Shown piece by piece: positions 28,472-38,554 of a stretch of 64,000 bases of DNA. The stretch spans positions 1 through 64,000 of the forward strand of contig NZ_CAKZHY010000058.1 of assembly GCF_936928535.1 (NCBI RefSeq), written 5' to 3'. Under the pieces are notes generated by a model. The model was not told the origin of the DNA, searched no databases, and saw only the letters and a list, made by a program, of their open reading frames with translations. Origin of the DNA: an uncultured Bradyrhizobium sp. (GTDB taxonomy: Bacteria > Pseudomonadota > Alphaproteobacteria > Rhizobiales > Xanthobacteraceae). A program made the translations under genes and the position numbers. The first letter of the stretch is position 1. Each line of letters opens with the position of its first letter.

Positions 28472-29196
28472 ATCAGGGAAATCCCCGAGATCAGCAGCAG
28501 AACGAGCACGGTCTTGCGAAAGACCGTCTCGTTGACCCGGTGGAAGGCAATGACGCCTAACGCGGAGCCCGCGAACAGCGCCGGCAGGCTGACGGCGAGA
28601 TCGACGAAGACCTTTGACGACAGATCCTGATGTCCCAGCAGGAGCGCGATCGCAAAGACCTGCATCGCCGCAATGAACGGCTGCACCAGACCGCGCTGCT
28701 CGCTTTTGGGCACCCCGCGCATGTCGCACCAGATCGTCGGGATCGCGCCAGGCATCGCGGTCAGGCCACCGACGAGCCCTCCTCCGAACCCGATCAGGGC
28801 AACCCAGTGCCGGCCGACCGCCTCGCCGGCCGTCACCAGTGTCGGTCGGAGCAGCATGTAGCCGGCATAGAGCGACACGACGACGCCAAAGCCGCGCCGG
28901 AGCAGATGAGTGTCGGTCGACTGCAACAGCGAGACGGCGATGGGAACGCCGATCAGTCCGCCCACGATCAACAGCAGGCTTCCCTCCCAGCGGATGTTGC
29001 GCCGGAGCGCCCACAGATTGGTTGCTTGCACGCCTATGCTGCACGCCATCATCAGCGGCACCGCCTCCAGCGGCTGGAACACGCGCAGCAGGACCGCGCC
29101 CGCCACCGCGGAGAATGCGAAGCCCGAGAGCCCCGAGACAAACGCGCCGGCGAACACGGCAACGCTGAGCAACAGCAGGGTCGCGATGTCAGGCAT
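28468..29196 (-). CDS. TauE/SafE family sulfite exporter-like membrane protein
   Basis: A 242-residue membrane protein with about eight helices. The N-terminal VFAGAFVSGLSGFAFSAVAGA and the second half IGFGGGLVGGLTAMPGAIP are the two family repeats, followed by WCDMRGVPKSEQR. Members export sulfite, sulfoacetate or other small organic acids. The start is the ATG at 29196 (MPDIATL). It stands alone, convergent with the RND pump gene. Confidence 0.88.
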   Translation of the reverse strand: MPDIATLLLLSVAVFAGAFVSGLSGFAFSAVAGAVLLRVFQPLEAVPLMMACSIGVQATNLWALRRNIRWEGSLLLIVGGLIGVPIAVSLLQSTDTHLLRRGFGVVVSLYAGYMLLRPTLVTAGEAVGRHWVALIGFGGGLVGGLTAMPGAIPTIWCDMRGVPKSEQRGLVQPFIAAMQVFAIALLLGHQDLSSKVFVDLAVSLPALFAGSALGVIAFHRVNETVFRKTVLVLLLISGISLI

Positions 29197-29210
29197 GGTC
29201 CGCCCTCCGC

Positions 29211-29444
29211 TCAATCGTAGGGAATCTGGGATACGGGCGCAGCAGTGCCGTCCGCACACACCGCGGGCTCGCGCGGAAACGACATTTGCATCGCATGCGC
29301 GTGAGACCGCTCCAGCATCACGAGGCCGGCGAGTTGAAGGCTGACGAGCGCCGTGGTGAGAGCCAGCGCGACAATGTTGAGGTTACGCGTGCTCGAGATT
29401 GCGGCGACTGGCTGGACGCTCGTGCGCATCAGATCGGTGGGCAT
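29211..29444 (-). CDS. Small single-pass membrane protein (77 aa)
   Basis: A 77-residue protein with one hydrophobic helix (NIVALALTTALVSLQLAGLVML) and a polar C-terminus with a single Cys. AAGAGGAAG lies about ten bases before the ATG at 29444. Its N-terminal coding overlaps the end of the next upstream gene by 62 bases in another frame. It lies 14 bases before the TauE/SafE start. No known family is recognised. Confidence 0.55.
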   Translation of the reverse strand: MPTDLMRTSVQPVAAISSTRNLNIVALALTTALVSLQLAGLVMLERSHAHAMQMSFPREPAVCADGTAAPVSQIPYD

Positions 29445-29640
29445 TTTCTGAAACTTCCTCTTCGCTGCCGACAGAATCGATTTCGTTCAAAGGCAATGCT
29501 TCGGGCTGCGCTCCCAGGAGATGGCGATAGCGCCGCAACGCGCGCCGTGCCTCGATGGCACGCTGCTGATGTAGCGCTGCAAGCATGCGACCAGTGAGGC
29601 TGTGGAACATCCCGACCAGGCTCCGCAAATTTGTTCGCAT
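29383..29640 (-). CDS. Small basic hypothetical protein (85 aa)
   Basis: An 85-residue protein whose first half is a basic amphipathic region (MFHSLTGRMLAALHQQRAIE, then ARRALRRYRHLL), of the kind seen in small rhizobial DUF1127-like proteins, though the match is not exact. A strong GAGAGGAG site stands nine bases before the ATG at 29640, which supports it as real. The second half overlaps the following small gene on the same strand. Confidence 0.55.
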   Translation of the reverse strand: MRTNLRSLVGMFHSLTGRMLAALHQQRAIEARRALRRYRHLLGAQPEALPLNEIDSVGSEEEVSENAHRSDAHERPASRRNLEHA

Positions 29641-29741
29641 GACAATCTCCTCTCAACCTGCAAGCGAGATTGACGGGATTTACGTCCGCGCGCTGTGAGT
29701 TGCTTCACACGAAGCTCGAACGCGACGAACAAGAAATCGTG

Positions 29742-29766
29742 TGCGTTCTGGGTAGGAGAGAACGCA
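29742..29766. other. Hairpin between small-protein gene and LuxR gene
   Basis: TGCGTTCT and AGAACGCA are exact reverse complements with a nine-base loop. It lies about 100 bases upstream of the 85-residue protein gene and about 100 bases downstream of the LuxR stop. It could be a processing or attenuation structure; no T-run marks it as a terminator. Confidence 0.3.
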
Positions 29767-29829
29767 GCACATCGCGTCACCCAAACGAATGACGTGCAGT
29801 AATATTATGATGATGAATTTGCAGGCGGC

Positions 29830-29851
29830 GCGCTGATGCTTTCGTCAGCGC
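29830..29851 (-). terminator. Possible terminator hairpin after luxR gene
   Basis: On the minus strand GCGCTGA and TCAGCGC pair perfectly around an eight-base loop, starting ten bases after the LuxR stop codon. The following bases are not a clean T-run, so intrinsic termination is only possible. Confidence 0.35.
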
Positions 29852-29860
29852 TTTGATGCG

Positions 29861-30982
29861 TCAATGGACGAGCGGATTGGAAAATCCAGCTGCGAGCTTG
29901 ACGAGCTCGGCCTGGCGGCTCACGCCCGTCTTGGCGAACACGCGATGCAGATGCGTCTTCACCGTCGTCTCGGCGATGCCGAGCGCGGCGGCCGTCTCGG
30001 GCACGCCACCAACCTCGATGATGCACTGAAGAACCCTGAGTTCCGCAGGCGTCAGTCCGAACGTCCGATCGATCAGCCCGGTACAGGCGCGCGCATCGAG
30101 CTGCGCCTTCCAGACGAACAGGGCTCCGATAGCGCCACCGGCGCGCCCTGCGATCCCCTCCCGTAGCAGCGAGGGTAGCGCGATCACGTGAGCGATGTGG
30201 TGGGATCCGTCACTCGCGGTCAGCTGGATGCTTCGGCCCGCAGCCGCCGCCGCGACCACCTCCGCTTCGTCACGGAAGACGTTGCGCAGCGCTGCGTTCG
30301 CGTCAGGCGTTCTCGCCAGCAACCGGCCGTTGACGGATCGCAGGACGTCGTCAGTCTTCAGGATGGCAACGGCCGCCGGATTGCTGTGGACGATGTTGCA
30401 GGCAGCATCGAGCAGGATCACACCGGCACTCAGGCGATCCACGACGTCGGCAAGCGCCATTGCCCTCTGTTGCTTCTGCTCGATCGCCCGGTTGATCATC
30501 AAGGCGCGGCTTGCATGCGGAACCACGAGTTGCATGCGCGCCCGCATCTTCGCATCCAGCATCTCGCGGCCGGGAATCACCGTCAGCAGGATCGGACACG
30601 ACGAATTTGCCTGGTCCAGCACCACATTCGCGACGTCGGCAGATCCCTGGGGGCGCAGCCATTCCTGATAGAAGCGGCCGCGGCGGTATTCGTCGAAATT
30701 GACGAGATCGGGGATGTTGCGCACCTCGCCGTAGCGGGGCAGCCTCGCGAGCGGGTCGTGCTGGGCGTACTCATCGGCATAGAGCTGAATAAAGTGCGGA
30801 TCGACCCCGCAATAGTAGTGCGTCGCCCCTGACTTGCTGACCTTGTCCTTTGAAATCAGGCCGCAGGCTCGGCTGCCGAAGAATCCGTTGAGCATGACGA
30901 CGACATCGGACCACAATCCAGGATTGAGCCCGGCGTCGTAGATGCTCTCGATCAACTCCTGATGTTTGATAGCCAGTTGCAT
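29861..30982 (-). CDS. LuxR family helix-turn-helix regulator (paralogue 1)
   Basis: A 373-residue regulator with a long N-terminal sensor region of unknown ligand (IKHQELIESIYDAGLNPGLW, SRACGLISKD, THYYCGVDPHFIQLY) and a C-terminal LuxR domain (FGLTPAELRVLQCIIEVGG, AAALGIAETTVKTHLHRVFA). No phosphoacceptor domain is seen. The ATG is at 30982; the frame extends four codons to a TTG. It lies in tandem with, and is clearly paralogous to, the gene at 31109-32224; a third paralogue is at 37400-38554. Confidence 0.87.
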   Translation of the reverse strand: MQLAIKHQELIESIYDAGLNPGLWSDVVVMLNGFFGSRACGLISKDKVSKSGATHYYCGVDPHFIQLYADEYAQHDPLARLPRYGEVRNIPDLVNFDEYRRGRFYQEWLRPQGSADVANVVLDQANSSCPILLTVIPGREMLDAKMRARMQLVVPHASRALMINRAIEQKQQRAMALADVVDRLSAGVILLDAACNIVHSNPAAVAILKTDDVLRSVNGRLLARTPDANAALRNVFRDEAEVVAAAAAGRSIQLTASDGSHHIAHVIALPSLLREGIAGRAGGAIGALFVWKAQLDARACTGLIDRTFGLTPAELRVLQCIIEVGGVPETAAALGIAETTVKTHLHRVFAKTGVSRQAELVKLAAGFSNPLVH

Positions 30983-31108
30983 GAAAAGGGCCAAGTGTCA
31001 GGCGAGCAAGTGTCAGGCAGGCGGATTTGTGGCGTTGGTGCCGGCGGCGTTTCTATGGAGTCGGCCGCGAGGGCATTTGGTTCAAACCTTCCGACGCCGA
31101 TTGGCCAA

Positions 31109-32224
31109 TTAGTTGGCAAGCGGATTGGAGAAGCCGGCCGCGAGCTTGACGAGGTCGGCCTGACGCGAGGTGCCGGTCTTGGCGAACACGCGGTGCAGAT
31201 GGGTCTTCACCGTCGTCTCGGCAATTCCCAGCGCGATGGACGTTTCCGGCACGCCACCGACCTCGACGATCGACAGGAACACCCGCAGTTCGGTCGGCGT
31301 CAGGTCGAAGGTCCGCGCAATCAGCTCGCCGTAGCAATCCCCGAGCGTGACCTTGCGCAGGAGGAGCGCGCCGACGGCATCGGACGACCGCTCGCTGCGG
31401 TTCCGCAGCACTGATGACAGCGGCAGGAGATGCGCGACGTAGCGTTCGCCTGTGGGCGAAAGCAAGGGGATCGCTTGTGCTCCTGCGGCGAGCGAGACCG
31501 CATCTGCGCGGGCCGCAAAGGCGTCGCGCAGCGCCTGATTGGCTTCCGCACCACTGATCATCAGCTGGCCTGCAACGATGCGAACCACCTCGTCGGCCGC
31601 GGCCAGCGCACGTCCGCTGGCATTGGCGTGCACGACATGGCAGCTGGAATCCAACAGGAAGATGCCGGACGACAGATTATCCAGGACATCCGCGAGCGCC
31701 GTGGCCAAGGTTAGTTGCGCGCCGATGGCGCGGTTGACGAGCAGCGCGCGGCCGGCATGCGGCACGATCAGCGACATCCGGTGCCTCATGCCGGCATCGA
31801 CCATGCGACGCCCCGAGAGCACCGTCATCATCACCGGGCAGCTTGCGTTCGACTTCTCGAGCACGACATTGGCGGCATCGCTGCAGCCCTGCGGCCGCAT
31901 CCATTCCTGATAGAAGCGGCCGCGGCGATATTCGTCGAAATTGACGAGATCGGGGATGCTGACGATCTCGCCGTGCGGCGGCAGGATCGTCAGCGGATCG
32001 AACCTGGAATGGGTTTCCGAATAGAGCCGGATGTAGTGCGGATCGGCCCCGCAATAATAATGCGTGACGCCGAACTTGCTGATCGAATCCTTGGAGAACA
32101 GCCCGCAGGCCTGGCCGCCGACGAAATCGCGGATGCCCACGACGACGTCGTTCCACAAGGTGGGATCGAGACCGGCATCGTAGATCTGTTCGACCAGATC
32201 GGGCAGCTTCCGCGCTCTCGGCAT
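31109..32224 (-). CDS. LuxR family helix-turn-helix regulator (paralogue 2)
   Basis: A 371-residue regulator sharing nearly every landmark with its downstream neighbour: LVEQIYDAGLDPTLWNDVVV at the start, THYYCGADPHYIRLY, NFDEYRRGRFYQEWMRPQG, and the C-terminal FDLTPTELRVFLSIVEVGG plus ALGIAETTVKTHLHRVFA. I use the ATG at 32224 (MPRARKL). It lies just downstream of the autotransporter on the same strand, after a 147-base gap. The ligand is unknown, as no acyl-homoserine-lactone-binding pattern is recognised. Confidence 0.87.
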   Translation of the reverse strand: MPRARKLPDLVEQIYDAGLDPTLWNDVVVGIRDFVGGQACGLFSKDSISKFGVTHYYCGADPHYIRLYSETHSRFDPLTILPPHGEIVSIPDLVNFDEYRRGRFYQEWMRPQGCSDAANVVLEKSNASCPVMMTVLSGRRMVDAGMRHRMSLIVPHAGRALLVNRAIGAQLTLATALADVLDNLSSGIFLLDSSCHVVHANASGRALAAADEVVRIVAGQLMISGAEANQALRDAFAARADAVSLAAGAQAIPLLSPTGERYVAHLLPLSSVLRNRSERSSDAVGALLLRKVTLGDCYGELIARTFDLTPTELRVFLSIVEVGGVPETSIALGIAETTVKTHLHRVFAKTGTSRQADLVKLAAGFSNPLAN

Positions 32225-32371
32225 GGCCTTGAATGGTTTGGGATGAACAATGCACGAAACCGTAACACATCGGGTGCACGGCCTCATCCTCCGATCGGAG
32301 GATGGGCGCCGGCCGGGCGGATGGAGCCCGGCCGGCGGCGTCGCGTTCAGGCCGCCAGGGCTGATGCCGGC

Positions 32372-35300
32372 TCAGAACGCGACGCGGACGCCCCCTTTCG
32401 CGGTTCCAATGCGGCTCTGGTCGGACATCATCACGCCCTCGACCGCGCCGAACACCGAGACATTGCTCGTGGTGCGATAGTCGAGGCCGATGCCCGCGAC
32501 GGCGCCGACCGTGCTGCGGCTGCCCGGCGTGACGAAGGACAGGTTCTGCCCGAGGAGCACCGTGTTGATGCCGGTGTCGCCGACGCGCTGGAGCGCAATG
32601 ACGCCGCCATGGACATTGGTCTTGAGCTCGCCGCCATCGAAGCGGGTCACCCGGGAGAGATCAAGCTCGCCGCGTTCCTCCAGATCCTGAAGCGTGCGGC
32701 TGCCGACCGACAAGCCCTGCGCCGATCCGGTCTCGCTGTAGCCGTTGAACTGACCCGCGACGTAGCGCAGCCGCGCCGTCGGCGTCAGCAAGTAGCCGTT
32801 GCCGATGTCGAGCCTGTAGCCGTAGGCGATCTCGGGGCTGATGTACCAGCCGCTGTAATTTGCCGTCGCCGTCTCCATGCCGCCGAGTGCCGCGTTGTTC
32901 AGCACCAGCCGCCGCGATTTGTTGTCGGCATTGCCGCCCTGGAGCGTGAAGTCGAAGAACTGCGCAGCCCATTCGAACCGGCTGTAGGCGCCGGCGAAGA
33001 CGTAGACGGTGTCGACCGACTGCGAGTTGAGATCGACCGAGAGGCCGCCCTGCCCGCCGCCGAGGAAGGCGCCGACCAGCCAGTTCGGCTGCACCTTGCG
33101 GTCGATGCCGATGGCGCCGCCCCACGCCGTCGAAGTTGCGCGCAGGGTCGAGGCCGTCTCGTCCTGAATGCGCTGGCCGCCAAAGCTGTTGACCCACACT
33201 GTGATCGGCGCCGGATCGGTCCAGAGACTCTTCGGTGCCTTGGTGAAGGGACCGGCCTGCGCGCTCTCCGGCGCGTAGGCCATCGCCATCATGTTGCTGC
33301 CGGCAGCGCCGCCCCCGTTCAGCCGCCCCTGCACCAGCGAGGACACTCCGCCCGTGAAATCCATCAGCGTGCGATCGGTCTGTGCCAGCGCCGTCGGATC
33401 GAGGGTCGCGAGGGTTGTGCCTGAGATGACCGACGGGCCGCTGAAACTGCCGCTGGAAAGGTTGGCATTGATGGTGCCGTTGAAGTTCACGAAGGTCGGC
33501 AACGCGATGGTCGTCAGGGACGACACCCTGCTGCTGGGCGCCACCAAGTTCACGTTGACGACATCATTGCCGAAGCCGAAATCCACCACGCCGTTGATCT
33601 TCGAGCCCGGAAGCAAGGTCAGCGTATCGGCCGCACTCGTCAGCTTGATCGCTGTCCCGCCTGTCCCGGTAATGGTTCCGGCATTGACGATATCAGCGGC
33701 GCCGGATGATTTGATTCCGACATTGCCGCTGATGGTGCCGGTATTGGTCACGCTGCTCGTCGTGTTTGTCGCGATGGCGAACGGGCCGCCCGTGATGGTA
33801 CCGGCATTGACGATCACGGCGGCGCCTTGCGCGAATACACCTTCGATCGTGCCGGCAATGGTCCCGCTCGCTGTGTTCGTCAGATTGAGAGCGCCCCCGG
33901 TCAGGATGCCATTTTTTGCCGTGATGGACCCGGAGTTGACGATATCCGCTTGCCCGCTGGAGAAGACGCCATTTGCGCCGCCAGTCCCGCTGATGGTGCC
34001 TGAGTTCTGCAGGGCCACCGCCGTGACGGCTTGAACCACATTCTCGCCCACCGCGCGAAGCGTGCCTGAGTTGGTGACGTTTGCGGTCAGGGCATCAACG
34101 GCCGCGCCAACGGCCGTCGATTCAACAATGCCGGAATTATTGATCGTGACCAAATTGGCGCTTATGCCGAACTGACCGGCGGAAATCAGCCCTCCTGCTA
34201 CGTTCGAGACGGTCGCGCTGTTGCCGGCGCGGACTGCCGTTCCGCCGATCGATCCGCCCTTGATCGTGCCGGCATTGGCGGTGTTGGCGTCCGTCACCGA
34301 GGAAATAGCAATCGAGTTGGCGTTCGCGCTCTGAATCGTGCCACCGGGATTGTTGGTCACGGAAACCGCGCCCGCTACCGACAGGATGGCGTTACCCTCG
34401 CCTGCGATGAGCCCCGTGTTGGCGGTGACATTCACCGTGCTGGCACGGATGCCGACACCGCCTGCGGCCGATGCCGTGATCCTTCCAGCATTCGAGACAG
34501 TCGCCGTTGTCGCATTGATGGCGGTCCCGCCGGCGTCGGACGCCGATATCGTGCCGACTGCACCGTTGGTGATCGTCGCGATGTTGGCGGCAATGCCGTT
34601 GCGTCCTCCGGAAATCAGGGACGAATTGCTGGACACGACAACTGTCGCGGCTTCGATGCCAACGCTGCCGGCACCAAGCCCCCTGATGTCGCCGGCATTG
34701 ATCACCGTGGCGGTGCCGACGGCCCGAAGAGCAACGCCATTCGCTGCGTTCGCCAGGATCTGGCCGGTGCTGTTGTTGATTGTCGCGTCAGCTCCGGCAC
34801 TGATACCGATGATATCGCCCCGGATCGTTGAAATGTTGGCGGTCAGCGTCACGGCGCCACCGGCGTTGATGCCGATACCGGCAGCGCTAACTGCCGAGAT
34901 CGTCCCGCGGTTGTCGATCGAGGCGTTGCCGCTCGCGCTGACCGCGACGCCATTTGCTCCGGTCGCCGTGATGATCCCGCTGTTGGCGACAGTGGCATCC
35001 GCCGTCGCGGAAAGGCCGAACCGGACGCCCGTGATCGTGCCGGTATTCGCAGTCACATTCAACGTGGTTGCATTGATACCGATCGAGTCCGTACCAATCC
35101 CGGTGATCATGCCGGAATTGCTCACGGTGACCGTAATCGCGTCAATGCCGTGACCTTGCAGCGCGCTTGTAATCGTTCCCGCATTGTCGAGAGTGAGCGT
35201 CGATGCCGTAATGCCATTAAATCCCGAGATCGTTGCTCCGCTGGCATTGGTGACTGTCACGTCGCCGGCCCTGAGGCCGGCCGCATTGGGTCCGTCGATT

Positions 35301-35608
35301 GTGCCAAGATTGGTTAGAATGCCGCAGGAGCCGGTCTCAATGCCGAAGGAGGGTCCGTGGACGGTCGCTCCCGCTTGGACCTGATAGGTGTTATTGTTGT
35401 CGTTGGGGGTACCGTAGCCGGTCACGCCGCCTTGCTGTGTGTCGACGTTTCCCGAGCAGACGATGGTTGCGTTGTTCACCGGCGCGACCGGCGTGCAGGC
35501 CGCCTCTGCCCTATCAACCGCCAGCAGCGGCGCCAGCAGGAGCGCCGAAGCAGGGATCCGCAGCAGGCGGCGGCTGACGGTTGCGCGAAGGCTTCGTTTC
35601 ATCTTCAT
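32372..35608 (-). CDS. Autotransporter with beta-helical repeat passenger
   Basis: A 1078-residue type Va secreted protein. Residues 1-35 are an export signal ([16 protein letters not shown], hydrophobic stretch, VDRAEA). The passenger (about 40-730) is built of imperfect 20-25-residue repeats rich in N, G, A, T and I with NSGTI, NAGTI and ATVSNAG cores, typical of a beta-helix. The C-terminal 280 residues form the outer membrane beta-barrel ([42 protein letters not shown]) and end in Phe, the Bam signal. No protease or lipase motif is seen. The passenger has almost no cysteine after the first 60 residues. A second in-frame ATG six bases downstream of the chosen start is equally possible. Confidence 0.9.
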   Translation of the reverse strand: MKMKRSLRATVSRRLLRIPASALLLAPLLAVDRAEAACTPVAPVNNATIVCSGNVDTQQGGVTGYGTPNDNNNTYQVQAGATVHGPSFGIETGSCGILTNLGTIDGPNAAGLRAGDVTVTNASGATISGFNGITASTLTLDNAGTITSALQGHGIDAITVTVSNSGMITGIGTDSIGINATTLNVTANTGTITGVRFGLSATADATVANSGIITATGANGVAVSASGNASIDNRGTISAVSAAGIGINAGGAVTLTANISTIRGDIIGISAGADATINNSTGQILANAANGVALRAVGTATVINAGDIRGLGAGSVGIEAATVVVSSNSSLISGGRNGIAANIATITNGAVGTISASDAGGTAINATTATVSNAGRITASAAGGVGIRASTVNVTANTGLIAGEGNAILSVAGAVSVTNNPGGTIQSANANSIAISSVTDANTANAGTIKGGSIGGTAVRAGNSATVSNVAGGLISAGQFGISANLVTINNSGIVESTAVGAAVDALTANVTNSGTLRAVGENVVQAVTAVALQNSGTISGTGGANGVFSSGQADIVNSGSITAKNGILTGGALNLTNTASGTIAGTIEGVFAQGAAVIVNAGTITGGPFAIATNTTSSVTNTGTISGNVGIKSSGAADIVNAGTITGTGGTAIKLTSAADTLTLLPGSKINGVVDFGFGNDVVNVNLVAPSSRVSSLTTIALPTFVNFNGTINANLSSGSFSGPSVISGTTLATLDPTALAQTDRTLMDFTGGVSSLVQGRLNGGGAAGSNMMAMAYAPESAQAGPFTKAPKSLWTDPAPITVWVNSFGGQRIQDETASTLRATSTAWGGAIGIDRKVQPNWLVGAFLGGGQGGLSVDLNSQSVDTVYVFAGAYSRFEWAAQFFDFTLQGGNADNKSRRLVLNNAALGGMETATANYSGWYISPEIAYGYRLDIGNGYLLTPTARLRYVAGQFNGYSETGSAQGLSVGSRTLQDLEERGELDLSRVTRFDGGELKTNVHGGVIALQRVGDTGINTVLLGQNLSFVTPGSRSTVGAVAGIGLDYRTTSNVSVFGAVEGVMMSDQSRIGTAKGGVRVAF

Positions 35609-35821
35609 TCCCCAGGCGACGCCTTCCGCCCACCGGGCATGCAGGCTTGTCGCTTCGGCCTCCTCCGATCGAACGAGGCCGACGTTGCACAACGTGAATC
35701 GTTGATCGCCAAGGTAGAAAGACGGATGTTATCCGACTTGGACTGATACGACCGGATCGCGGCTCAGAACGAACTGAGGCGGTTTCAACCACCACTGGTG
35801 CAGAGTTGCGACACTGCCCGC

Positions 35822-36070
35822 TCAGGCCTGGTCCCAACCGGCCTTCTCGGCACTCTCGGCCCAGACCGCGGCGCGATAGATCTCGCGCCCATTGCCGTCC
35901 CTGACCCGGATCCAGGCATCGCGATCGCGCAGATCATCGCGCCAGACGAACAGGTGCCGCGCCATCTCGTCGGCGACCACGAATGTCGCTTTGGCATGCT
36001 CGAACACCATGCCGCCCGGATCGATCTTCACGACATTGCCGACCAGAAGGTCGAAGAAGAAACGGCGCAT
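35822..36070 (-). CDS. DUF6894 family small protein
   Basis: An 82-residue protein beginning MRRFFFDLLVGNVVKIDPGG, then a domain typical of the DUF6894 proteins that are abundant in Bradyrhizobium. Their function is unknown. The gene lies upstream of the autotransporter and downstream of the AraC gene, both on the same strand. Confidence 0.75.
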   Translation of the reverse strand: MRRFFFDLLVGNVVKIDPGGMVFEHAKATFVVADEMARHLFVWRDDLRDRDAWIRVRDGNGREIYRAAVWAESAEKAGWDQA

Positions 36071-36205
36071 TCAACACTCCAACGACCCGCGCCGCGCGCA
36101 ACCACGCCGTCCCTGGTGTTGATCATGATTTCACGATCAAGGATCACGTGAAAAATTCCCTGCTCGGCTCAAAAAGGCGGGCCGCTCACACTCGCAGGGA
36201 CGCGA

Positions 36206-37177
36206 TTACTCCGCCGTACCGCTCCTGACGTCGCTCGGCGTGGCGCCATAGGTCCGCCGGAAACAGCGGTTGAAATAAGAGAGATCACCGAAGCCGACGT
36301 CGTAGGCGATCGAGCTCACCGGACGTTCGGAAAATTCCGGTTCCCGCAGCATGCGATGGGCGCGCTTCAGGCGTTGCTCGATCAGGAAGGACGAAAACGT
36401 CCTGCCGTCGGCCTCGAACAGGCGCTGGAGATATCGCGGTGTGACGCCGAGCTCCTGCGCAACACCGACAACCGACAGATCCTGTCGCCAGCAATTGTTG
36501 ACGATCAGGAATTTTGCCTTGCGCAAGCGGGCGGCCTTCGCACCGCGCCGTCCTATCACCTCCCTGACGTCGTCAGCGGCGCCGAGCACGAGCGCGAGCA
36601 GATCATGCAAGTGCTCGACGCCAACCTGTCGTAGTGCCGCGGTCGCAAGCGCATTCTCACGCACGAGCGACGTTGCGTAATCGACCAGCACCCTGATCTC
36701 GGTCTGGCGGTCCCGGATGATGCGCATGACCGCATCGTCGACGTCCATGATCATCGGCACGAGAACCCGTCGCGGCACGCGCAGCGAAACGCAGTCGCCG
36801 GTCACGAATCGTTCGATGGTCGAGGCATCCTCGGCGCTGGCCAGCACGGCTTCTCCGGGGCCGACCAGCAATTCCCGTCCTCGCGCCGTGATGCCGATGG
36901 TTCCTGATCGATTGCAGATCAGCGCAAGACTGTCGTCACCGTCGACGACGAGTTGCTTGGGGCGGACGACCCGGGCGCCGAACAGCGTACCGAGCAGCAG
37001 TTGCAGGTCCGGCAGCGAATGGGACGTGAGGTCAGCCACGATGGACTCACCGTCGCGAACGTCAAGCTCGGCCTTGACGCCGTGACAGTAGAAATCGCGT
37101 AGCATCGCCACGCGCTTGCTTTCGGGAATGTCGCTTGTCGAAACATTCGCAATGGACAGATCATCCTTGCCGCTCAC
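36206..37177 (-). CDS. AraC family transcriptional regulator
   Basis: A 323-residue regulator with an N-terminal AraC-binding-like domain (VAMLRDFYCHGVKAELDVRD, LLGTLFGARVVRPKQLVVDG) and a C-terminal double helix-turn-helix (VAQELGVTPRYLQRLFEADG; VSSIAYDVGFGDLSYFNRCF, RRTYGATPSDVR). The domain order matches the NitR/AntR-like group. I place the start at the GTG at 37177, because a perfect GGAGG lies five bases upstream; the frame runs to another GTG at 37231 without a site. Possible targets are the adjacent small proteins and the autotransporter. Confidence 0.85.
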   Translation of the reverse strand: MSGKDDLSIANVSTSDIPESKRVAMLRDFYCHGVKAELDVRDGESIVADLTSHSLPDLQLLLGTLFGARVVRPKQLVVDGDDSLALICNRSGTIGITARGRELLVGPGEAVLASAEDASTIERFVTGDCVSLRVPRRVLVPMIMDVDDAVMRIIRDRQTEIRVLVDYATSLVRENALATAALRQVGVEHLHDLLALVLGAADDVREVIGRRGAKAARLRKAKFLIVNNCWRQDLSVVGVAQELGVTPRYLQRLFEADGRTFSSFLIEQRLKRAHRMLREPEFSERPVSSIAYDVGFGDLSYFNRCFRRTYGATPSDVRSGTAE

Positions 37178-37399
37178 TGTAATCCTCCAATCGACGAGCA
37201 GGCCCGGCCACGCGCTGTTGTTTTCCCGCACTGGGTTCCGCGCATTGTCGTGGTGGCGCGCATAGCCTCTCTCAGGTCCAGAAAACGCCTATACGAAAGT
37301 CTCAAATGACAGGCGTCATACGTTCGGAGGACGAATGCAGCCTGGCCTTCACAATGGATTGAGATCGCGCAAAATACGCCGCTGACAATATGAATTGGA

Positions 37400-38554
37400 T
37401 CACACGGCGTCGTCTGTGCCAGCCGGCAGGGCGAACGGAGCCGCGAAGCCCGCCGCGATCTTGACGAGGTCCGCCTGCCTGCCCGCGCCCGTTTTCTCGA
37501 ACAGACGGCCAAGATGGGTCTTGACCGTGGTCCCGGCAATTCCGAGCTTTGCCGCAATATCGGGAACCCCGCTAAGCTCGACGATGGCCGTCAGCACGCG
37601 CGTCTCGGACGGCGTCAGCTTGAACGCAGCAGCGATGGCCTCCGTCGCGAGCCGCGGCGCCATCACGGCCTTTTGCAGGAACAGCGCCGTCGCGACACCA
37701 TCACGTTGCAGGCTGCGTTCCTGCGTCAGCGGGAAGGCGTGAACCAGGTAATGCTGACCGTCGGCCGACGTCATGAGCTCGATCTTGCGGCGATCGACCG
37801 CGCCGGCTCCGCTGTTGGCGACAACATCAAAGAAGCTGCGGAATATTTTTTCGGCTTGGGTGTTACGAGCCACGATACGATCGCCGACAATCATGAGCAG
37901 ATCGCCGTCAGCGAGCATCTTGCGGCAGGCCGCGTTGGCATGAACAATCCGCCCCTCCGCATCGAGCAGACAGATTGCCGTGCTCAAATGGTCAAGCACC
38001 TCCGCGAGATCGGCTGCCGTGTGCGAGCGCGCCCTGATCTGCCGCCCCATCACGCGGGAGCGCTGGATGTGCGGCGCAAGCAGCCGCATACGCTCGCGCA
38101 TCGAATCGTCGACGGTGCCGCGTGACCGGCCCCGCATCACCTGAAGGATCGTCGTGCGCGCGCTCGATCGTTCGAGCGTGACGGTCGCAAGATCGACGGC
38201 GCCCTGCGGTTCCACCCATTCGCGATAGAAGCTGGTCGCCACGAAGTCCGAATAGGGCATGACGTCGGCGGCGCCGATGGTCTGTTCGACGGACCGATCG
38301 AGATGTCGATCGAGCAATGGATCGAGCTCGACATATCGATCCCGATAGAGCTCGCGGAAGCGAGGTTCCGTTCCATAGTGCTGGTGGATCTCGATCGAGA
38401 GCCTGGCTTTGTCGCGCGAGAGGATGGTCGCGGCCGAGCCGCCGACAAAGCCCGCAACCTGCTCCAGGGCCGCGTTTCGCTGCGCGGGATCGGCCGCCGC
38501 ATCGTAGATCTCGCCGACCAGCGACGAGAACCTGTTCGCCTCGAGGACCGTCAT
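37400..38554 (-). CDS. LuxR family helix-turn-helix regulator (paralogue 3)
   Basis: A 384-residue regulator of the same architecture as the two genes at 29.9-32.2 kb but more diverged: LVGEIYDAAADPAQRNAALE at the start, VEPQGAVDLATVTLERSSA in the middle and FKLTPSETRVLTAIVELSG with LGIAGTTVKTHLGRLFEKTG at the end. All three end with a conserved ADLVKIAAGF-type segment. It lies upstream of the AraC gene with a 222-base gap. The ligand is unknown. Confidence 0.86.
   Translation of the reverse strand: MTVLEANRFSSLVGEIYDAAADPAQRNAALEQVAGFVGGSAATILSRDKARLSIEIHQHYGTEPRFRELYRDRYVELDPLLDRHLDRSVEQTIGAADVMPYSDFVATSFYREWVEPQGAVDLATVTLERSSARTTILQVMRGRSRGTVDDSMRERMRLLAPHIQRSRVMGRQIRARSHTAADLAEVLDHLSTAICLLDAEGRIVHANAACRKMLADGDLLMIVGDRIVARNTQAEKIFRSFFDVVANSGAGAVDRRKIELMTSADGQHYLVHAFPLTQERSLQRDGVATALFLQKAVMAPRLATEAIAAAFKLTPSETRVLTAIVELSGVPDIAAKLGIAGTTVKTHLGRLFEKTGAGRQADLVKIAAGFAAPFALPAGTDDAV

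Noticed and set aside
27680..29044. 454-residue minus-strand frame
   Set aside because: Antisense to the RND pump end and out of frame with TauE/SafE; arginine/histidine-rich.
31715..33424. 569-residue plus-strand frame
   Set aside because: Antisense to the LuxR and autotransporter genes, with no ribosome site or family motifs.
36100..36170. Inverted stretch TTGATC ... GATCAA downstream of the DUF6894 start region
   Set aside because: Short arms with a ten-base loop; not distinguishable from chance.
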